A DNA stretch of 64,000 nucleotides from Desulfofustis sp. PB-SRB1 (GCA_016722945.1 JAEQMT010000064.1:1-64000), one strand, 5' to 3'; positions 15,922-26,826 are shown, numbered from the stretch's first letter. The notes: generated by a model from the sequence alone, not told the origin. Made by a program: numbers and translations.

Positions 15922-18251
15922 ATATATTCAACCGGCGTGCCGTCCACCTCCACGGTCTGTATCTCCCGCTGATACTGGTGCAGGAAGGCCACCGCCCGGA
16001 TGAGGCCGAGGTATTTCTTGTGGTCCCGCCTGGCCCGGAGCGAGTGGCTGGGATAATTGAGATATTCGGCATACGGGTTGACCACCGCCAGGGGCATGAG
16101 CATTCGTTGCACCGCATGGTGCTTTCTGGTAACGGTGTGCTGCTTCTTTTCCCGGATCAGCCCGGCCAGCGTTTCCGCCTCCCGCTGCCGCTGATGGATG
16201 GCCCCGGTCATGGCGGCCGATTCATCGATGGTCAGAAAGATAAAGCGTGAGGCCGTCTCCTGGTCGATCTCGGTGGCGGTGGTGGTGATCATCACGCAGA
16301 CCGGGCCGTTTACCGTGTATTCCTCGGTCTTCATCCTGCCGTTGGCATCCTTGCCGGTGGCGGCCACGGTAATCTTCTTGGCCGACTGGATCGTTCTGAT
16401 CGAGTAGGCGGCGCCGCCCATCCCTTCGGCCTCCTCGATGGCCAGGATCTTGTGCACCAACGAGTCTTCTTCTTTGTAGAACAGGGCCTGGTCGGTAACC
16501 CGGGTGTATTTGATATACTCTTCATCGGGGATCAGCGAGATGATGGCATCCTGCAGGGTGGATTTGCCGGCCGCGGAGCGGGACTGGATGAGCACCGATA
16601 AGGGCTCGGTCAGTTTCCTGGAAGTGGCGGCCAGGTACCCCACCAGCTTGTTGATCTTCTCACCGGTGACGCCCAGGGTGTCGAAGTCGGTGAGCAGCGC
16701 CGCGAAGATATCGTCGCTTTTCAGAAAGGATAAGGCCAGCTCCTTATCCCCTGTGCTGATCTCGGTGTGCTGCTGCTCTTTCTTCTCCGGCCGCCACTGT
16801 TCCACCAACTGCAGCAGTTTGGCCAGGTCTTCCTTGATCAGCGCTTCCGGCTCGGCAAACAGATCGGCACAGAGCTTGGCGAACCAGTGGCGGGATCTCG
16901 AAGAATACAGATCGATGGTAGTCAGCTCGAAGGGTTTTGATGATGAAACGTCCTCACTGACCTTGATGGTGGCTTTGAGCTGGGTATCGCCCCGCTGGAT
17001 GCCTTTTACCTGGTAGTGCCGTGTGGCGTAGCCCACCGTGAAACCGTGTTCTTCCTGCTGGTATAGGGTTTGTTTACGCTTGTGCAGCGAATCTGACTGC
17101 TCCACCGATGCCGGGTTGGCCGCTTTGAGCAGCTGCTCGAACTCTTCGGGAGTGTGGCGGTTGAAGTAGATGGTGATATCCTTGTCCGGCAGCTCGACGG
17201 TGTAGACGGTTATTCCTTTCTTCTGTAACTGCTCCGCCGCCTGTGTGGCTCCGTTCTTGCCGACAGGGTCACTGTCAAAGCAGAGATACACCTCTGTTAC
17301 CGCGCTGTTAAAGAGAACAAGATGATCCTCGGTTACCCCGTTAACCCCATAGGCGGGAATGACATTGGTAAAACCCTGGTCGTACAGGGTCACGGCATCG
17401 ATAATCGATTCGGTAAGGATGATGGAAGCGCTTCGTGGTACCGCCTGGCGGTTGACGAGCCCGGAGCGTGAACCGGCCAGGTACAGGTGGCTGACCCCAT
17501 GTGCCGGGTCGATGTTTCTGCCATAGAGATTGACGATTGCCCCATCTGTATCATAGATCGGAAAGACCACGCAGTTGTAGAAGATTTCGTTGCCTTTGGC
17601 ATTGAGGATGCCGAGCGTTTTCAGCGTCTTGATGACGGCCGGATCTTCGGGCAGGATCTTTTTCAGGCTGCCGTTCACAAAGCCCGTGCCGAAGTCGGTG
17701 CATGTCTGGTTGTTTGTAATCCCCCGGTTCTTGAGGTAGTCCAGGCCTCTCTGATCTTCAGTAAAGCTGTGCTGATAATACCCCACTACTCGGGCCAGTA
17801 ACTTCTTCTCGGCCACACTCAGCACTTTCTTACCCGGTCTTTTCTGACTTCTGTCCTCTGTCTTCTGAATTCTGTTCCCCCGAGCCAGCAGCTTTTTGTC
17901 GGCCACGCTGAGCCCTTTCTTTTTTTCTTTAACTGCTGCTTTTCTGTCTTCTGTCCTCTGACTTCTGACTTCTGAGGGCGGTCTCTCAGCCAGCCGTCTG
18001 ACAGCTTCTTTGAAATCGACTCCATGTATCAGCTCAACGAAGCGGATAACATCGCCGCCCGTCCCACAGCCAAAGCAGTTCCACAGGTTTTCCTTGGGAT
18101 TGACGGTAAGTGATGGGGTGGTATCTTCATGGAAGGGGCAGAAGCCCCGGTAGTTCTCGCCGACCTGTTTCAGCTCAACGCCGCGGGCCTTCATGAAAGA
18201 AACCAGCTCAACGCCGTGTTTGATGGCCTCTATTTCGTCTTGACTGATCAT
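15922..18251 (-). pseudogene. Primase/AAA ATPase, copy C, 3' end removed by IS66
   Basis: The first 776 or so codons are identical or nearly so to copy B, including zinc finger, TOPRIM and Walker motifs. The frame then enters IS66 and stops within four bases, so the winged-helix C-terminus (last 137 residues) is missing. Confidence 0.92.
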
Positions 18252-18504
18252 TGTTCTCTCTCCTCATATCTCGCAGGTCAAACAGCATATCTCTGAGCAG
18301 GTTCAGTGATTCTCGTAGATGCACCGGGTTCACCAGGGCGGTGCCGCTTCGGTATTGCCGCTCCAACCCCTCCAGGTCGGCGCCGCTGATCTCAAAGGCG
18401 GCGATCCCTCTGGCCGCGTCCTTGATCCTGATGCCGCGCAGTGCCGCGCCCTTGCACAGGAAAAAGGCGCCGACATAGATGTCCGTGGTCTCGTAGGTGG
18501 CGAT
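18208..18504 (-). CDS. Small DUF5659-like protein, copy C
   Basis: Same sequence as 12240-12536, with the same ATC start, Shine-Dalgarno and overlap with the primase start. The gene itself is intact although its primase partner is truncated. Confidence 0.58.
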   Translation of the reverse strand: MATYETTDIYVGAFFLCKGAALRGIRIKDAARGIAAFEISGADLEGLERQYRSGTALVNPVHLRESLNLLRDMLFDLRDMRRENNDQSRRNRGHQTRR

Positions 18505-18543
18505 GGCTCATCACCTCCTTTGGGTCGCCATGATTGATTTTTT

Positions 18544-18647
18544 CCGGGAGATATGGGAGAAGAGCAGGACGCTTCGGTATCTCGCCGGGGTCGTACCAGC
18601 CCGTCACCTTCGCTCTTGCCACAGACCGGAGGGTGACGGGTTTTTTT
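18544..18647 (-). promoter_or_regulatory. Leader stem-loop and terminator-like hairpin, copy C
   Basis: Stem-loop at 18544-18588 and GC hairpin at 18600-18640 with following Ts, identical to copy B. Confidence 0.5.
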
Positions 18648-18787
18648 CATAAAAAAATGAATAAAACATCAATGATGCACAATATAGCATCCATGCCGGA
18701 TAAGTGTCAAGCGTTAATGATCCATGAAGCACCCATAAAGCATTATTTTTCTCGAACATGTGGTGCAATATGGCTATAACTTGCTTT

Positions 18788-19162
18788 ATGGAAAACAAAG
18801 AGAACCAAACCGAGGCAGGTTTCGCCGCAAGGCTCTTGTCCTTACGTAAACAGAAAAATCTTTCCCAGACAGAATTGGGGAAGATTGTAGATGTCCATTA
18901 TTCCCATATCGGACGTTATGAACGGGGGATATCTCGACCTGCAGCCGACACCTTAAAAAGAATGGCCGATGCCCTCGGTGTTTCCAGTGATTACCTCATA
19001 GAGGGGACAACGGCGGATGCTGCGAAAGCGAAGTTTGAAGACAGAGAATTGCTTCTGCAATTCCAGGAAGTTGAAAAACTTGAAGAAGAGGACAAGCAAG
19101 TAGTCAAAAAACTGATAGATGCTTTTCTAACAAAAAAACACATTCAAGAATTGGCCCGGTAA
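18788..19162 (+). CDS. XRE-family regulator, copy C
   Basis: Identical in sequence to the copy B protein (124 residues). It is followed by an intact hicB-hicA pair, so this is the only copy in the window with the whole plus-strand regulator and toxin-antitoxin set. Confidence 0.85.
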   Translation: MENKENQTEAGFAARLLSLRKQKNLSQTELGKIVDVHYSHIGRYERGISRPAADTLKRMADALGVSSDYLIEGTTADAAKAKFEDRELLLQFQEVEKLEEEDKQVVKKLIDAFLTKKHIQELAR

Positions 19163-19181
19163 AAGGCTCAGGAGAACGCTT

Positions 19182-19412
19182 ATGGAGAGATTCATCAACA
19201 TCCATGTCGAGAAATTGCCGGAAGGGGTGTACCTCGCCACTTCCGACGATGTCCCCGGACTGGTAGCCCAAGGGCGGACAGTTACTGAGACCATGGAAAT
19301 TGCCCGCGATGTCGCCAGGAAACTTCTGGAAGCACAAGCAGAGAGGCGTACCAGCCCGTCACTACAGATCGTTGGAGATGCTTTTGATTGCGCCCTGGTG
19401 GTAGGAGGGTGA
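19182..19412 (+). CDS. hicB: HicB-family antitoxin, copy C
   Basis: Identical to copy B. The stop codon TGA directly abuts the hicA ATG, giving coupled translation in antitoxin-first order, the reverse of the classical hicAB order. Confidence 0.85.
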   Translation: MERFINIHVEKLPEGVYLATSDDVPGLVAQGRTVTETMEIARDVARKLLEAQAERRTSPSLQIVGDAFDCALVVGG

Positions 19413-19640
19413 ATGGGGCGTTTGGCAGGTTTTCGTTACCGGGAGATAACCACGCGTCTTAAAGCATTTGGCTTTGCCTTTGACCGCCAGGCTGCCGGTA
19501 GTCACGAGATCTGGTACAACGCACAAGCTGACCGATACACCACCATTCCCAATCATCCCGGCGACATGCCAGAGGGCACTCTTCGTGCGATTCTCAAACA
19601 GGCCGGTATCTCGCCTGACGATTTCCTGAACAAAAAATAA
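19413..19640 (+). CDS. hicA: HicA-family mRNA interferase toxin, copy C
   Basis: 75 residues with the double-stranded RNA-binding-like fold of HicA: REITTRLKAFGFAFDRQAAGSHEIW, where His31 is the catalytic histidine, then TTIPNHPGDMPEGTLRAILKQAGIS. It would cut mRNA when HicB is lost, favouring retention of the element. Confidence 0.88.
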   Translation: MGRLAGFRYREITTRLKAFGFAFDRQAAGSHEIWYNAQADRYTTIPNHPGDMPEGTLRAILKQAGISPDDFLNKK

Positions 19641-19649
19641 ACACCAATA

Positions 19650-19717
19650 AGCCGCTACACCGGACTACGCCGGTGAGCTCTTCATTGACAAGTGTCAAGG
19701 ATCGAGATTTTACCCCC
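19650..19717 (+). repeat. 67-bp junction repeat, copy 3
   Basis: Begins AGCCGCTACACCGGACTACG nine bases after the hicA stop and ends with a CGAGATTTTACCCCC block. It separates element genes from the RHS tip/immunity segment. Confidence 0.85.
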
Positions 19718-19769
19718 GTCTTTCCTCAGAAGCCTTTTAATGGGTGACCCCCTACTTTCCTTCCTTGCT

Positions 19770-20009
19770 TTACATTGGTGTTAGACGTTTTGAAAAAATT
19801 GGCCATAAAAACCAAAAGATAACTGGTATACAAATTATGAAAAAAAAGAGCATATAGTATAAAGGAAAATTTGTAAAGCCAATGTTGACCATATATTGCA
19901 TTATTCCAGTTACTAATAGTATAGATGTTGTAACTATAAGTATCCCGACAGATGCAACCAGGCAAGCAATGGCAGTAAGAATTGGGCCTGGTTTGTTTGA
20001 CTTAGGCAT
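19770..20009 (-). CDS. Small two-helix membrane protein downstream of tip 2, copy C
   Basis: 79 residues with two clear membrane helices (about 11-34, TAIACLVASVGILIVTTSILL; about 47-70, PLYYMLFFFIICIPVIFWFL). It is AT-rich and lies immediately after tip 2, the usual place for an immunity gene; a membrane immunity protein would suit a tip acting at the membrane, but this is inference. An overlapping frame (19726-19965) is Tyr/Phe-rich and looks like a shadow. Confidence 0.6.
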   Translation of the reverse strand: MPKSNKPGPILTAIACLVASVGILIVTTSILLVTGIMQYMVNIGFTNFPLYYMLFFFIICIPVIFWFLWPIFSKRLTPM

Positions 20010-20157
20010 GTTTTTTTTAACGCCTTAGTGGCTCAAATAATTTGAGAAAGGATAACTATCGCATTTACAACATTCCAGAAAGTATTCTTTACCTGTATAT
20101 AGACCAGACAGATCAAAATAGTTTTTATTGTAAACAATCAAATCATATATCAGTTAT

Positions 20158-20679
20158 TTAGTCCGAACAGCATCCAATTTTTTCTTTGGAAACTATAACA
20201 TCACCACAAATCGACCACTTTCCACCAATACCACCTGCCCATCCTAACACGGCTCCCCCGTCCCAACCATTTTTTGGATCCCATTGAACATTTGCTGAGT
20301 ACAGTAATTTATCTGTTTGGTTTAGATAATATGTTCTCGTGCTTGGACAACCTCCTTTGATACTGTTTCCAAATGGGCTAACAGAAGGGAGCGGTGCTTT
20401 CCCTACCGAAGCGGATGCACCAGCACCACCACAAACAGTAAAATATTTAACTCTGTATAGATTCTGACCTTCACAACACTCAACACTAGAATAATTTAAT
20501 TCTCCACCAGCTATTATATATACACCTATCCCAATAGACCACAACCCCAACGGATCAACCTTATTAACCGGATCATTTTGAACATACCCGTACAAATTAA
20601 TCCCCCCTTCAAGCCCAATCGGATCAGCAGAGATATAGCGCCCGGTGGCAGGGTCGTAGAATCTGTGCCAAGATTTCAC
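20158..20679 (-). CDS. Displaced RHS C-terminal tip 2
   Basis: 173 residues: the conserved core end ([29 protein letters not shown]...DPLGL) followed by a Cys/Gly-rich tip ([37 protein letters not shown]). The sequence from WHRFYDP onward is identical to the C-terminus of the intact RHS protein. As with tip 1, the first codons (GTG AAA TCT) and GGAGAAGG ribosome-binding site come from the tail of the next element (copy D). I do not recognise the tip as a known toxin. Confidence 0.7.
   Translation of the reverse strand: MKSWHRFYDPATGRYISADPIGLEGGINLYGYVQNDPVNKVDPLGLWSIGIGVYIIAGGELNYSSVECCEGQNLYRVKYFTVCGGAGASASVGKAPLPSVSPFGNSIKGGCPSTRTYYLNQTDKLLYSANVQWDPKNGWDGGAVLGWAGGIGGKWSICGDVIVSKEKIGCCSD
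20654..20679 (-). other. Element/RHS junction (candidate attachment site), tip 2 side
   Basis: Same junction as at 6902-6927: the element tail GTGAAATC joins RHS sequence TTGGCACAGATTCTA. Identity to the intact RHS gene (offset 11,141) stops exactly between 20671 and 20672. Confidence 0.7.
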
Positions 20680-21168
20680 GATGCGCCTTCTCCCCCCAAA
20701 GAGCTGTTTTTCGTGGGGGTTCGCGCAGATTCAAAGAGCAGTGTTCAGTATTACCCGAGATCGCCTGACAAGACAAGCACCAGCAGGCGGTTAAAGAAAA
20801 AGAAAGGGAATATCCGGGAAGTGGTTTTTGTCGGGGAGCCCCCGCGCAGCAGGGGGCGGACGGGTGGGCACGGCAGCGGCGGTAGGTGGGTGGCGGGTGG
20901 AGGGTGGTGTGCCTTTCGCCACTAAACATAAGAACTTATGTTTAGCGAACAAGGGAACAGGCCGGCGGCCGGCCTGCGTTTTTTTTTTGCAGGCCGGATG
21001 ACGGACTGCACGTCGCATAATAGCGCTATTGTGCGACGTGCCGCCGGGAGCGCAGTGGCGGAAGGTGCACTGCCCGGAACTCGGCGCCGCCTTCGCTGCT
21101 GCCGTGCCCGGGCGGGCGGGGGTCCTCAGTTCAAAGGGCCGCGGGCCCCACTGATCCACGTAGCTGTT
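20680..21168. other. Non-coding tail of element D
   Basis: Same content as 6928-7423: 24-base inverted repeat (20922-20945), poly-T-loop hairpin (20969-20997) and 34-base palindrome (21008-21041). One GGAGGGT unit is missing compared with copy B. No gene. Confidence 0.65.
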
Positions 21169-22090
21169 TTATACAGACTCGCCCGGATGATACCTGGCGT
21201 GGATCTCTTTGAGGTCGTTGATGGTGACCCTGGTGTAGATCTGGGTGGACTCCAGGGACGCATGGCCCAGCATCTCCTGGATATGACGGATGGGCGCTCC
21301 GTTTTTCAGCATATGGGTCGCACAGGTGTGACGGAAGGTATGGGTGGTCACGTTTTTTCTAATCTTTGCTTGGTGAGCCGCTTTTTTTAACGACGGCCCA
21401 GACGGCGGTGGGCGTCATCTTCGTTCCCCAGCGATTGAGCACCAGATACCCTGTTTCCTTTCCCCGGCTCATGGCCGGTCGGACCATGAGAAGATACTGC
21501 TTTATTATATCGCACACCCGTGAGCTTATCGGTACGACACGGTCTTTTGTTCCCTTGCCGGATCTGATCGTCAGATACCCATGCACGATATCGAGATCAC
21601 CGGTCTTGACCGCTGCCATCTCAGCGGCCCTGATGCCGGTATCGTAGAGGATTTCCAGGATGATCCTGTTACGGTAGCCGTCAGGTGTCCGCATATCCGG
21701 GGCGGCCATGATCTTTGTTATCTCAACGTACTCCAGGATCACCTTTGGTAAGCGTTTCGGCTGCTTCGGCAACGTGATCGTCTTGCTGAGATCAGCGGTA
21801 AGATAATCCGTTGCATAGAGATACCGGGCAAAGCCGCGAACCGAACAGAGATACTTTTCCCTGGTACTGACCGAGAGCTGCTTACCTTTGGCAGTCAGCC
21901 GGTAGGCAAGGTCTTCCTGGAACAGATGCAAGGCATTCCGGTTAAACTGCACCAGCTCGGTTATCCCTTCATGTTCCAGAAAGAGAGCCATGGCATTCAA
22001 GGCGCCCCGGATGTTGCGGATCGTCAACGGTGAACGGTTCAGGATCTTCAGTTCCTCTAGATATCCCGGTATCAGTTCTCTGATCAGCAT
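21169..22090 (-). pseudogene. Tyrosine recombinase 2, copy D, one-base frameshift
   Basis: Identical to the copy B gene except that a run of six Ts at 7637-7642 is seven here (about 21382-21388). The shift separates Arg154 and Lys179 from the His-Arg-His-Tyr part, so the product would be inactive. A homopolymer change of this kind may be a sequencing error. Confidence 0.85.
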
Positions 22091-22983
22091 GGTGGATGCG
22101 TCCGGGTATGAGTTTCCTTGAGGTCGATTGGGTATACTCGGGTATAGATTTGGGTGGTCCGGATGTGTCGATGACCCAGCAGCTTCTGGACATAGCGGAT
22201 ATCAGCCCCTTGTTGGAGAAGATGGGTCGCACAGCTCCTCCTGAAGCTATGCGGTGAAGCGGTCTTTGTGATTCCGGCGGATTTTTTGTAGTGAAACAGT
22301 GATGTCCTGATACTGTTACCGGTCACCGGCCTGCCTTGATCGGTGAGAAAGAGCCGTCTTTGCTGCTTGTTCTTCTGGGCATACCGGGGCCGGATGTTTT
22401 TCAGATATTCTTTCAGATACGTGGCCGCATTGCTGCCGAGGGGAACCACCCGCTGCCGGTTGCCCTTGCCTTTTCTGATATGCAGAACCTTGTCTTTCAG
22501 GTCAACGTCATGAACGGTGAGCTGTACCAGCTCATTGAGCCGTATCCCTGAAGAATACAGCGTTTCCATGATAGCCCTATCTCTGATCTGCATCCGTAAC
22601 GAGAGGTTGGGCTGTTCCAGGAGCAGCCGCATTTCCGCAACCGTCAGCACCGGCGGCAATGTCCGGTTCTGGCGGTTGGTTTCCCGTATTTTCTCTGTCG
22701 GATCAAGTAGGAGCCGGTGAGTATCAAGCAGCCAGCCGAACAGCCGCTTTACCGGTCTGAGCCGCATTCCCTTGGTCTCTTCGGCAATAGCCATATCGGC
22801 TACCAGAAGCTGGTAGGTTCTGATCGTCTCATTGGTGACCTGCTTGAGATCCATCACCTCTATTTTCCTGAGATAGTCCAGAAAGTAACCGAGATAGACC
22901 GAGTAACATTCGATGGTTGAGGCGGCATAGCCACTGCTTTCCAGGTAGTTCTTGAACCTGATCTTTGCTGTATCGATATCCAT
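22084..22983 (-). CDS. Tyrosine recombinase 1, copy D
   Basis: 299 residues from ATG 22983, all catalytic residues as in copy B. Nucleotide differences from copy B cluster near 22490-22530 and are mostly silent. A longer in-frame ORF reaches 23259 through the minisatellite, but the native start is probably 22983 as in copy B. Confidence 0.9.
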   Translation of the reverse strand: MDIDTAKIRFKNYLESSGYAASTIECYSVYLGYFLDYLRKIEVMDLKQVTNETIRTYQLLVADMAIAEETKGMRLRPVKRLFGWLLDTHRLLLDPTEKIRETNRQNRTLPPVLTVAEMRLLLEQPNLSLRMQIRDRAIMETLYSSGIRLNELVQLTVHDVDLKDKVLHIRKGKGNRQRVVPLGSNAATYLKEYLKNIRPRYAQKNKQQRRLFLTDQGRPVTGNSIRTSLFHYKKSAGITKTASPHSFRRSCATHLLQQGADIRYVQKLLGHRHIRTTQIYTRVYPIDLKETHTRTHPPC

Positions 22984-23283
<300 letters not shown>

Positions 23284-26028
23284 TTACCCTCGGGGTAACG
23301 CTTCATCTTCCCGGTTCATCAACGTTTCTATCTGCTCAACGCTGGTCAGGTTGAGGTAACACGTTTCTTGATGCTCCTCCCCCTGGCCCTGATAGTTGAG
23401 GATATAGCTGTACTCCTTGCCTCTGGAGCTGGTGCGGACACCGATGTACTCCATTTCTTCAAGCTGCTTGATATGAGCCCTGATCTGCCAGTCACTCCAG
23501 CCGGTGTATTCCCGGATCATCCTCCGGGTGAAGAAGATTTCATCTATGGGGGCGTTGTTCTGCTCCGCCTGTTCCTTTACCATTTCGTAGATCTTCGATA
23601 GCAAGGTCCTGGACGGTTTGACCAGTTCATCCATGGATTGACCGAGAACCACATTGGCAAGGCGGTTAGCTGTCTCAATGTCGGTAAGCGTGACTTCGAT
23701 ATATTCAACCGGCGTGCCGTCCACCTCCACGGTCTGTATCTCCCGCTGATACTGGTGCAGGAAGGCCACCGCCCGGATGAGGCCGAGGTATTTCTTGTGG
23801 TCCCGCCTGGCCCGGAGCGAGTGGCTGGGATAATTGAGATATTCGGCATACGGGTTGACCACCGCCAGGGGCATGAGCATTCGTTGCACCGCATGGTGCT
23901 TTCTGGTAACGGTGTGCTGCTTCTTTTCCCGGATCAGCCCGGCCAGCGTTTCCGCCTCCCGCTGCCGCTGATGGATGGCCCCGGTCATGGCGGCCGATTC
24001 ATCGATGGTCAGAAAGATAAAGCGTGAGGCCGTCTCCTGGTCGATCTCGGTGGCGGTGGTGGTGATCATCACGCAGACCGGGCCGTTTACCGTGTATTCC
24101 TCGGTCTTCATCCTGCCGTTGGCATCCTTGCCGGTGGCGGCCACGGTAATCTTCTTGGCCGACTGGATCGTTCTGATCGAGTAGGCGGCGCCGCCCATCC
24201 CTTCGGCCTCCTCGATGGCCAGGATCTTGTGCACCAACGAGTCTTCTTCTTTGTAGAACAGGGCCTGGTCGGTAACCCGGGTGTATTTGATATACTCTTC
24301 ATCGGGGATCAGCGAGATGATGGCATCCTGCAGGGTGGATTTGCCGGCCGCGGAGCGGGACTGGATGAGCACCGATAAGGGCTCGGTCAGTTTCCTGGAA
24401 GTGGCGGCCAGGTACCCCACCAGCTTGTTGATCTTCTCACCGGTGACGCCCAGGGTGTCGAAGTCGGTGAGCAGCGCCGCGAAGATATCGTCGCTTTTCA
24501 GAAAGGATAAGGCCAGCTCCTTATCCCCTGTGCTGATCTCGGTGTGCTGCTGCTCTTTCTTCTCCGGCCGCCACTGTTCCACCAACTGCAGCAGTTTGGC
24601 CAGGTCTTCCTTGATCAGCGCTTCCGGCTCGGCAAACAGATCGGCACAGAGCTTGGCGAACCAGTGGCGGGATCTCGAAGAATACAGATCGATGGTAGTC
24701 AGCTCGAAGGGTTTTGATGATGAAACGTCCTCACTGACCTTGATGGTGGCTTTGAGCTGGGTATCGCCCCGCTGGATGCCTTTTACCTGGTAGTGCCGTG
24801 TGGCGTAGCCCACCGTGAAACCGTGTTCTTCCTGCTGGTATAGGGTTTGTTTACGCTTGTGCAGCGAATCTGACTGCTCCACCGATGCCGGGTTGGCCGC
24901 TTTGAGCAGCTGCTCGAACTCTTCGGGAGTGTGGCGGTTGAAGTAGATGGTGATATCCTTGTCCGGCAGCTCGACGGTGTAGACGGTTATTCCTTTCTTC
25001 TGTAACTGCTCCGCCGCCTGTGTGGCTCCGTTCTTGCCGGCAGGGTCACTGTCAAAGCAGAGATACACCTCTGTTACCGCGCTGTTAAAGAGAACAAGAT
25101 GATCCTCGGTTACCCCGTTAACCCCATAGGCGGGAATGACATTGGTAAAACCCTGGTCGTACAGGGTCACGGCATCGATAATCGATTCGGTAAGGATGAT
25201 GGAAGCGCTTCGTGGTACCGCCTGGCGGTTGACGAGCCCGGAGCGTGAACCGGCCAGGTACAGGTGGCTGACCCCATGTGCCGGGTCGATGTTTCTGCCA
25301 TAGAGATTGACGATTGCCCCATCTGTATCATAGATCGGAAAGACCACGCAGTTGTAGAAGATTTCGTTGCCTTTGGCATTGAGGATGCCGAGCGTTTTCA
25401 GCGTCTTGATGACGGCCGGATCTTCGGGCAGGATCTTTTTCAGGCTGCCGTTCACAAAGCCCGTGCCGAAGTCGGTGCATGTCTGGTTGTTTGTAATCCC
25501 CCGGTTCTTGAGGTAGTCCAGGCCTCTCTGATCTTCAGTAAAGCTGTGCTGATAATACCCCACTACTCGGGCCAGTAACTTCTTCTCGGCCACACTCAGC
25601 ACTTTCTTACCCGGTCTTTTCTGACTTCTGTCCTCTGTCTTCTGAATTCTGTTCCCCCGAGCCAGCAGCTTTTTGTCGGCCACGCTGAGCCCTTTCTTTT
25701 TTTCTTTAACTGCTGCTTTTCTGTCTTCTGTCCTCTGACTTCTGACTTCTGAGGGCGGTCTCTCAGCCAGCCGTCTGACAGCTTCTTTGAAATCGACTCC
25801 ATGTATCAGCTCAACGAAGCGGATAACATCGCCGCCCGTCCCACAGCCAAAGCAGTTCCACAGGTTTTCCTTGGGATTGACGGTAAGTGATGGGGTGGTA
25901 TCTTCATGGAAGGGGCAGAAGCCCCGGTAGTTCTCGCCGACCTGTTTCAGCTCAACGCCGCGGGCCTTCATGAAAGAAACCAGCTCAACGCCGTGTTTGA
26001 TGGCCTCTATTTCGTCTTGACTGATCAT
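23284..26028 (-). CDS. CHC2-TOPRIM primase fused to AAA ATPase, copy D
   Basis: 914 residues, same domains as copy B. The visible coding difference is Ala for Val just after the TOPRIM Asp pair (FDSDPAGKNG here, FDSDPVGKNG in B and C). Intact and with an intact DUF5659-like partner, so copies B and D are the two that could supply the enzyme. Confidence 0.9.
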   Translation of the reverse strand: MISQDEIEAIKHGVELVSFMKARGVELKQVGENYRGFCPFHEDTTPSLTVNPKENLWNCFGCGTGGDVIRFVELIHGVDFKEAVRRLAERPPSEVRSQRTEDRKAAVKEKKKGLSVADKKLLARGNRIQKTEDRSQKRPGKKVLSVAEKKLLARVVGYYQHSFTEDQRGLDYLKNRGITNNQTCTDFGTGFVNGSLKKILPEDPAVIKTLKTLGILNAKGNEIFYNCVVFPIYDTDGAIVNLYGRNIDPAHGVSHLYLAGSRSGLVNRQAVPRSASIILTESIIDAVTLYDQGFTNVIPAYGVNGVTEDHLVLFNSAVTEVYLCFDSDPAGKNGATQAAEQLQKKGITVYTVELPDKDITIYFNRHTPEEFEQLLKAANPASVEQSDSLHKRKQTLYQQEEHGFTVGYATRHYQVKGIQRGDTQLKATIKVSEDVSSSKPFELTTIDLYSSRSRHWFAKLCADLFAEPEALIKEDLAKLLQLVEQWRPEKKEQQHTEISTGDKELALSFLKSDDIFAALLTDFDTLGVTGEKINKLVGYLAATSRKLTEPLSVLIQSRSAAGKSTLQDAIISLIPDEEYIKYTRVTDQALFYKEEDSLVHKILAIEEAEGMGGAAYSIRTIQSAKKITVAATGKDANGRMKTEEYTVNGPVCVMITTTATEIDQETASRFIFLTIDESAAMTGAIHQRQREAETLAGLIREKKQHTVTRKHHAVQRMLMPLAVVNPYAEYLNYPSHSLRARRDHKKYLGLIRAVAFLHQYQREIQTVEVDGTPVEYIEVTLTDIETANRLANVVLGQSMDELVKPSRTLLSKIYEMVKEQAEQNNAPIDEIFFTRRMIREYTGWSDWQIRAHIKQLEEMEYIGVRTSSRGKEYSYILNYQGQGEEHQETCYLNLTSVEQIETLMNREDEALPRG

Positions 26029-26281
26029 TGTTCTCTCTCCTCATATCTCGCAGGTCAAACAGCATATCTCTGAGCAGGTTCAGTGATTCTCGTAGATGCA
26101 CCGGGTTCACCAGGGCGGTGCCGCTTCGGTATTGCCGCTCCAACCCCTCCAGGTCGGCGCCGCTGATCTCAAAGGCGGCGATCCCTCTGGCCGCGTCCTT
26201 GATCCTGATGCCGCGCAGTGCCGCGCCCTTGCACAGGAAAAAGGCGCCGACATAGATGTCCGTGGTCTCGTAGGTGGCGAT
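25985..26281 (-). CDS. Small DUF5659-like protein, copy D
   Basis: Identical to copy B in sequence, ATC start context and overlap with the primase gene. Confidence 0.58.
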   Translation of the reverse strand: MATYETTDIYVGAFFLCKGAALRGIRIKDAARGIAAFEISGADLEGLERQYRSGTALVNPVHLRESLNLLRDMLFDLRDMRRENNDQSRRNRGHQTRR

Positions 26282-26320
26282 GGCTCATCACCTCCTTTGG
26301 GTCGCCATGATTGATTTTTT

Positions 26321-26424
26321 CCGGGAGATATGGGAGAAGAGCAGGACGCTTCGGTATCTCGCCGGGGTCGTACCAGCCCGTCACCTTCGCTCTTGCCACA
26401 GACCGGAGGGTGACGGGTTTTTTT
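26321..26424 (-). promoter_or_regulatory. Leader stem-loop and terminator-like hairpin, copy D
   Basis: Stem-loop 26321-26365 and GC hairpin 26377-26417, as in copies B and C. Confidence 0.5.
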
Positions 26425-26564
26425 CATAAAAAAATGAATAAAACATCAATGATGCACAATATAGCATCCATGCCGGATAAGTGTCAAGCGTTAATGATCC
26501 ATGAAGCACCCATAAAGCATTATTTTTCTCGAACATGTGGTGCAATATGGCTATAACTTGCTTT

Positions 26565-26703
26565 ATGGAAAACAAAGAGAACCAAACCGAGGCAGGTTTC
26601 GCCGCAAGGCTCTTGTCCTTACGTAAACAGAAAAATCTTTCCCAGACAGAATTGGGGAAGATTGTAGATGTCCATTATTCCCATATCGGACGTTATGAAC
26701 GGG
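26565..26703 (+). pseudogene. XRE regulator copy D, 5' fragment
   Basis: The first 46 codons of the copy B/C XRE gene, interrupted in the recognition-helix region (HIGRYERG) by IS21. The remainder resumes at 30063. Confidence 0.92.
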
Positions 26704-26826
26704 AGTGATCAACGACAATTATTCTTCCCACTCAACGACAATTATATTTCCCGACATTCCTCACCATTACTATCTCTTTATACCATGTTGGATAATCCAT
26801 CGTGTTACGATGTCATTCTTTTCCAT

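Larger units (their letters stand above)
15922..20671 (-). mobile_element. Element copy C remnant with displaced RHS tip 2
   Basis: It retains the 5' part of the primase, DUF5659-like gene, XRE, hicB, hicA, junction repeat, small membrane gene and tip 2. Recombinase genes and tail were lost in the event that placed IS66 between copies B and C. Primase starts of copies C and D are 7,777 bases apart with no IS between, which is the true unit length. Confidence 0.75.

Noticed and set aside
19726-19965. Overlapping 79-residue frame in the small gene behind tip 2
   Set aside because: The alternative frame at 19770-20009 has two well-formed membrane helices; this one is irregular Tyr/Phe/Asn-rich sequence.
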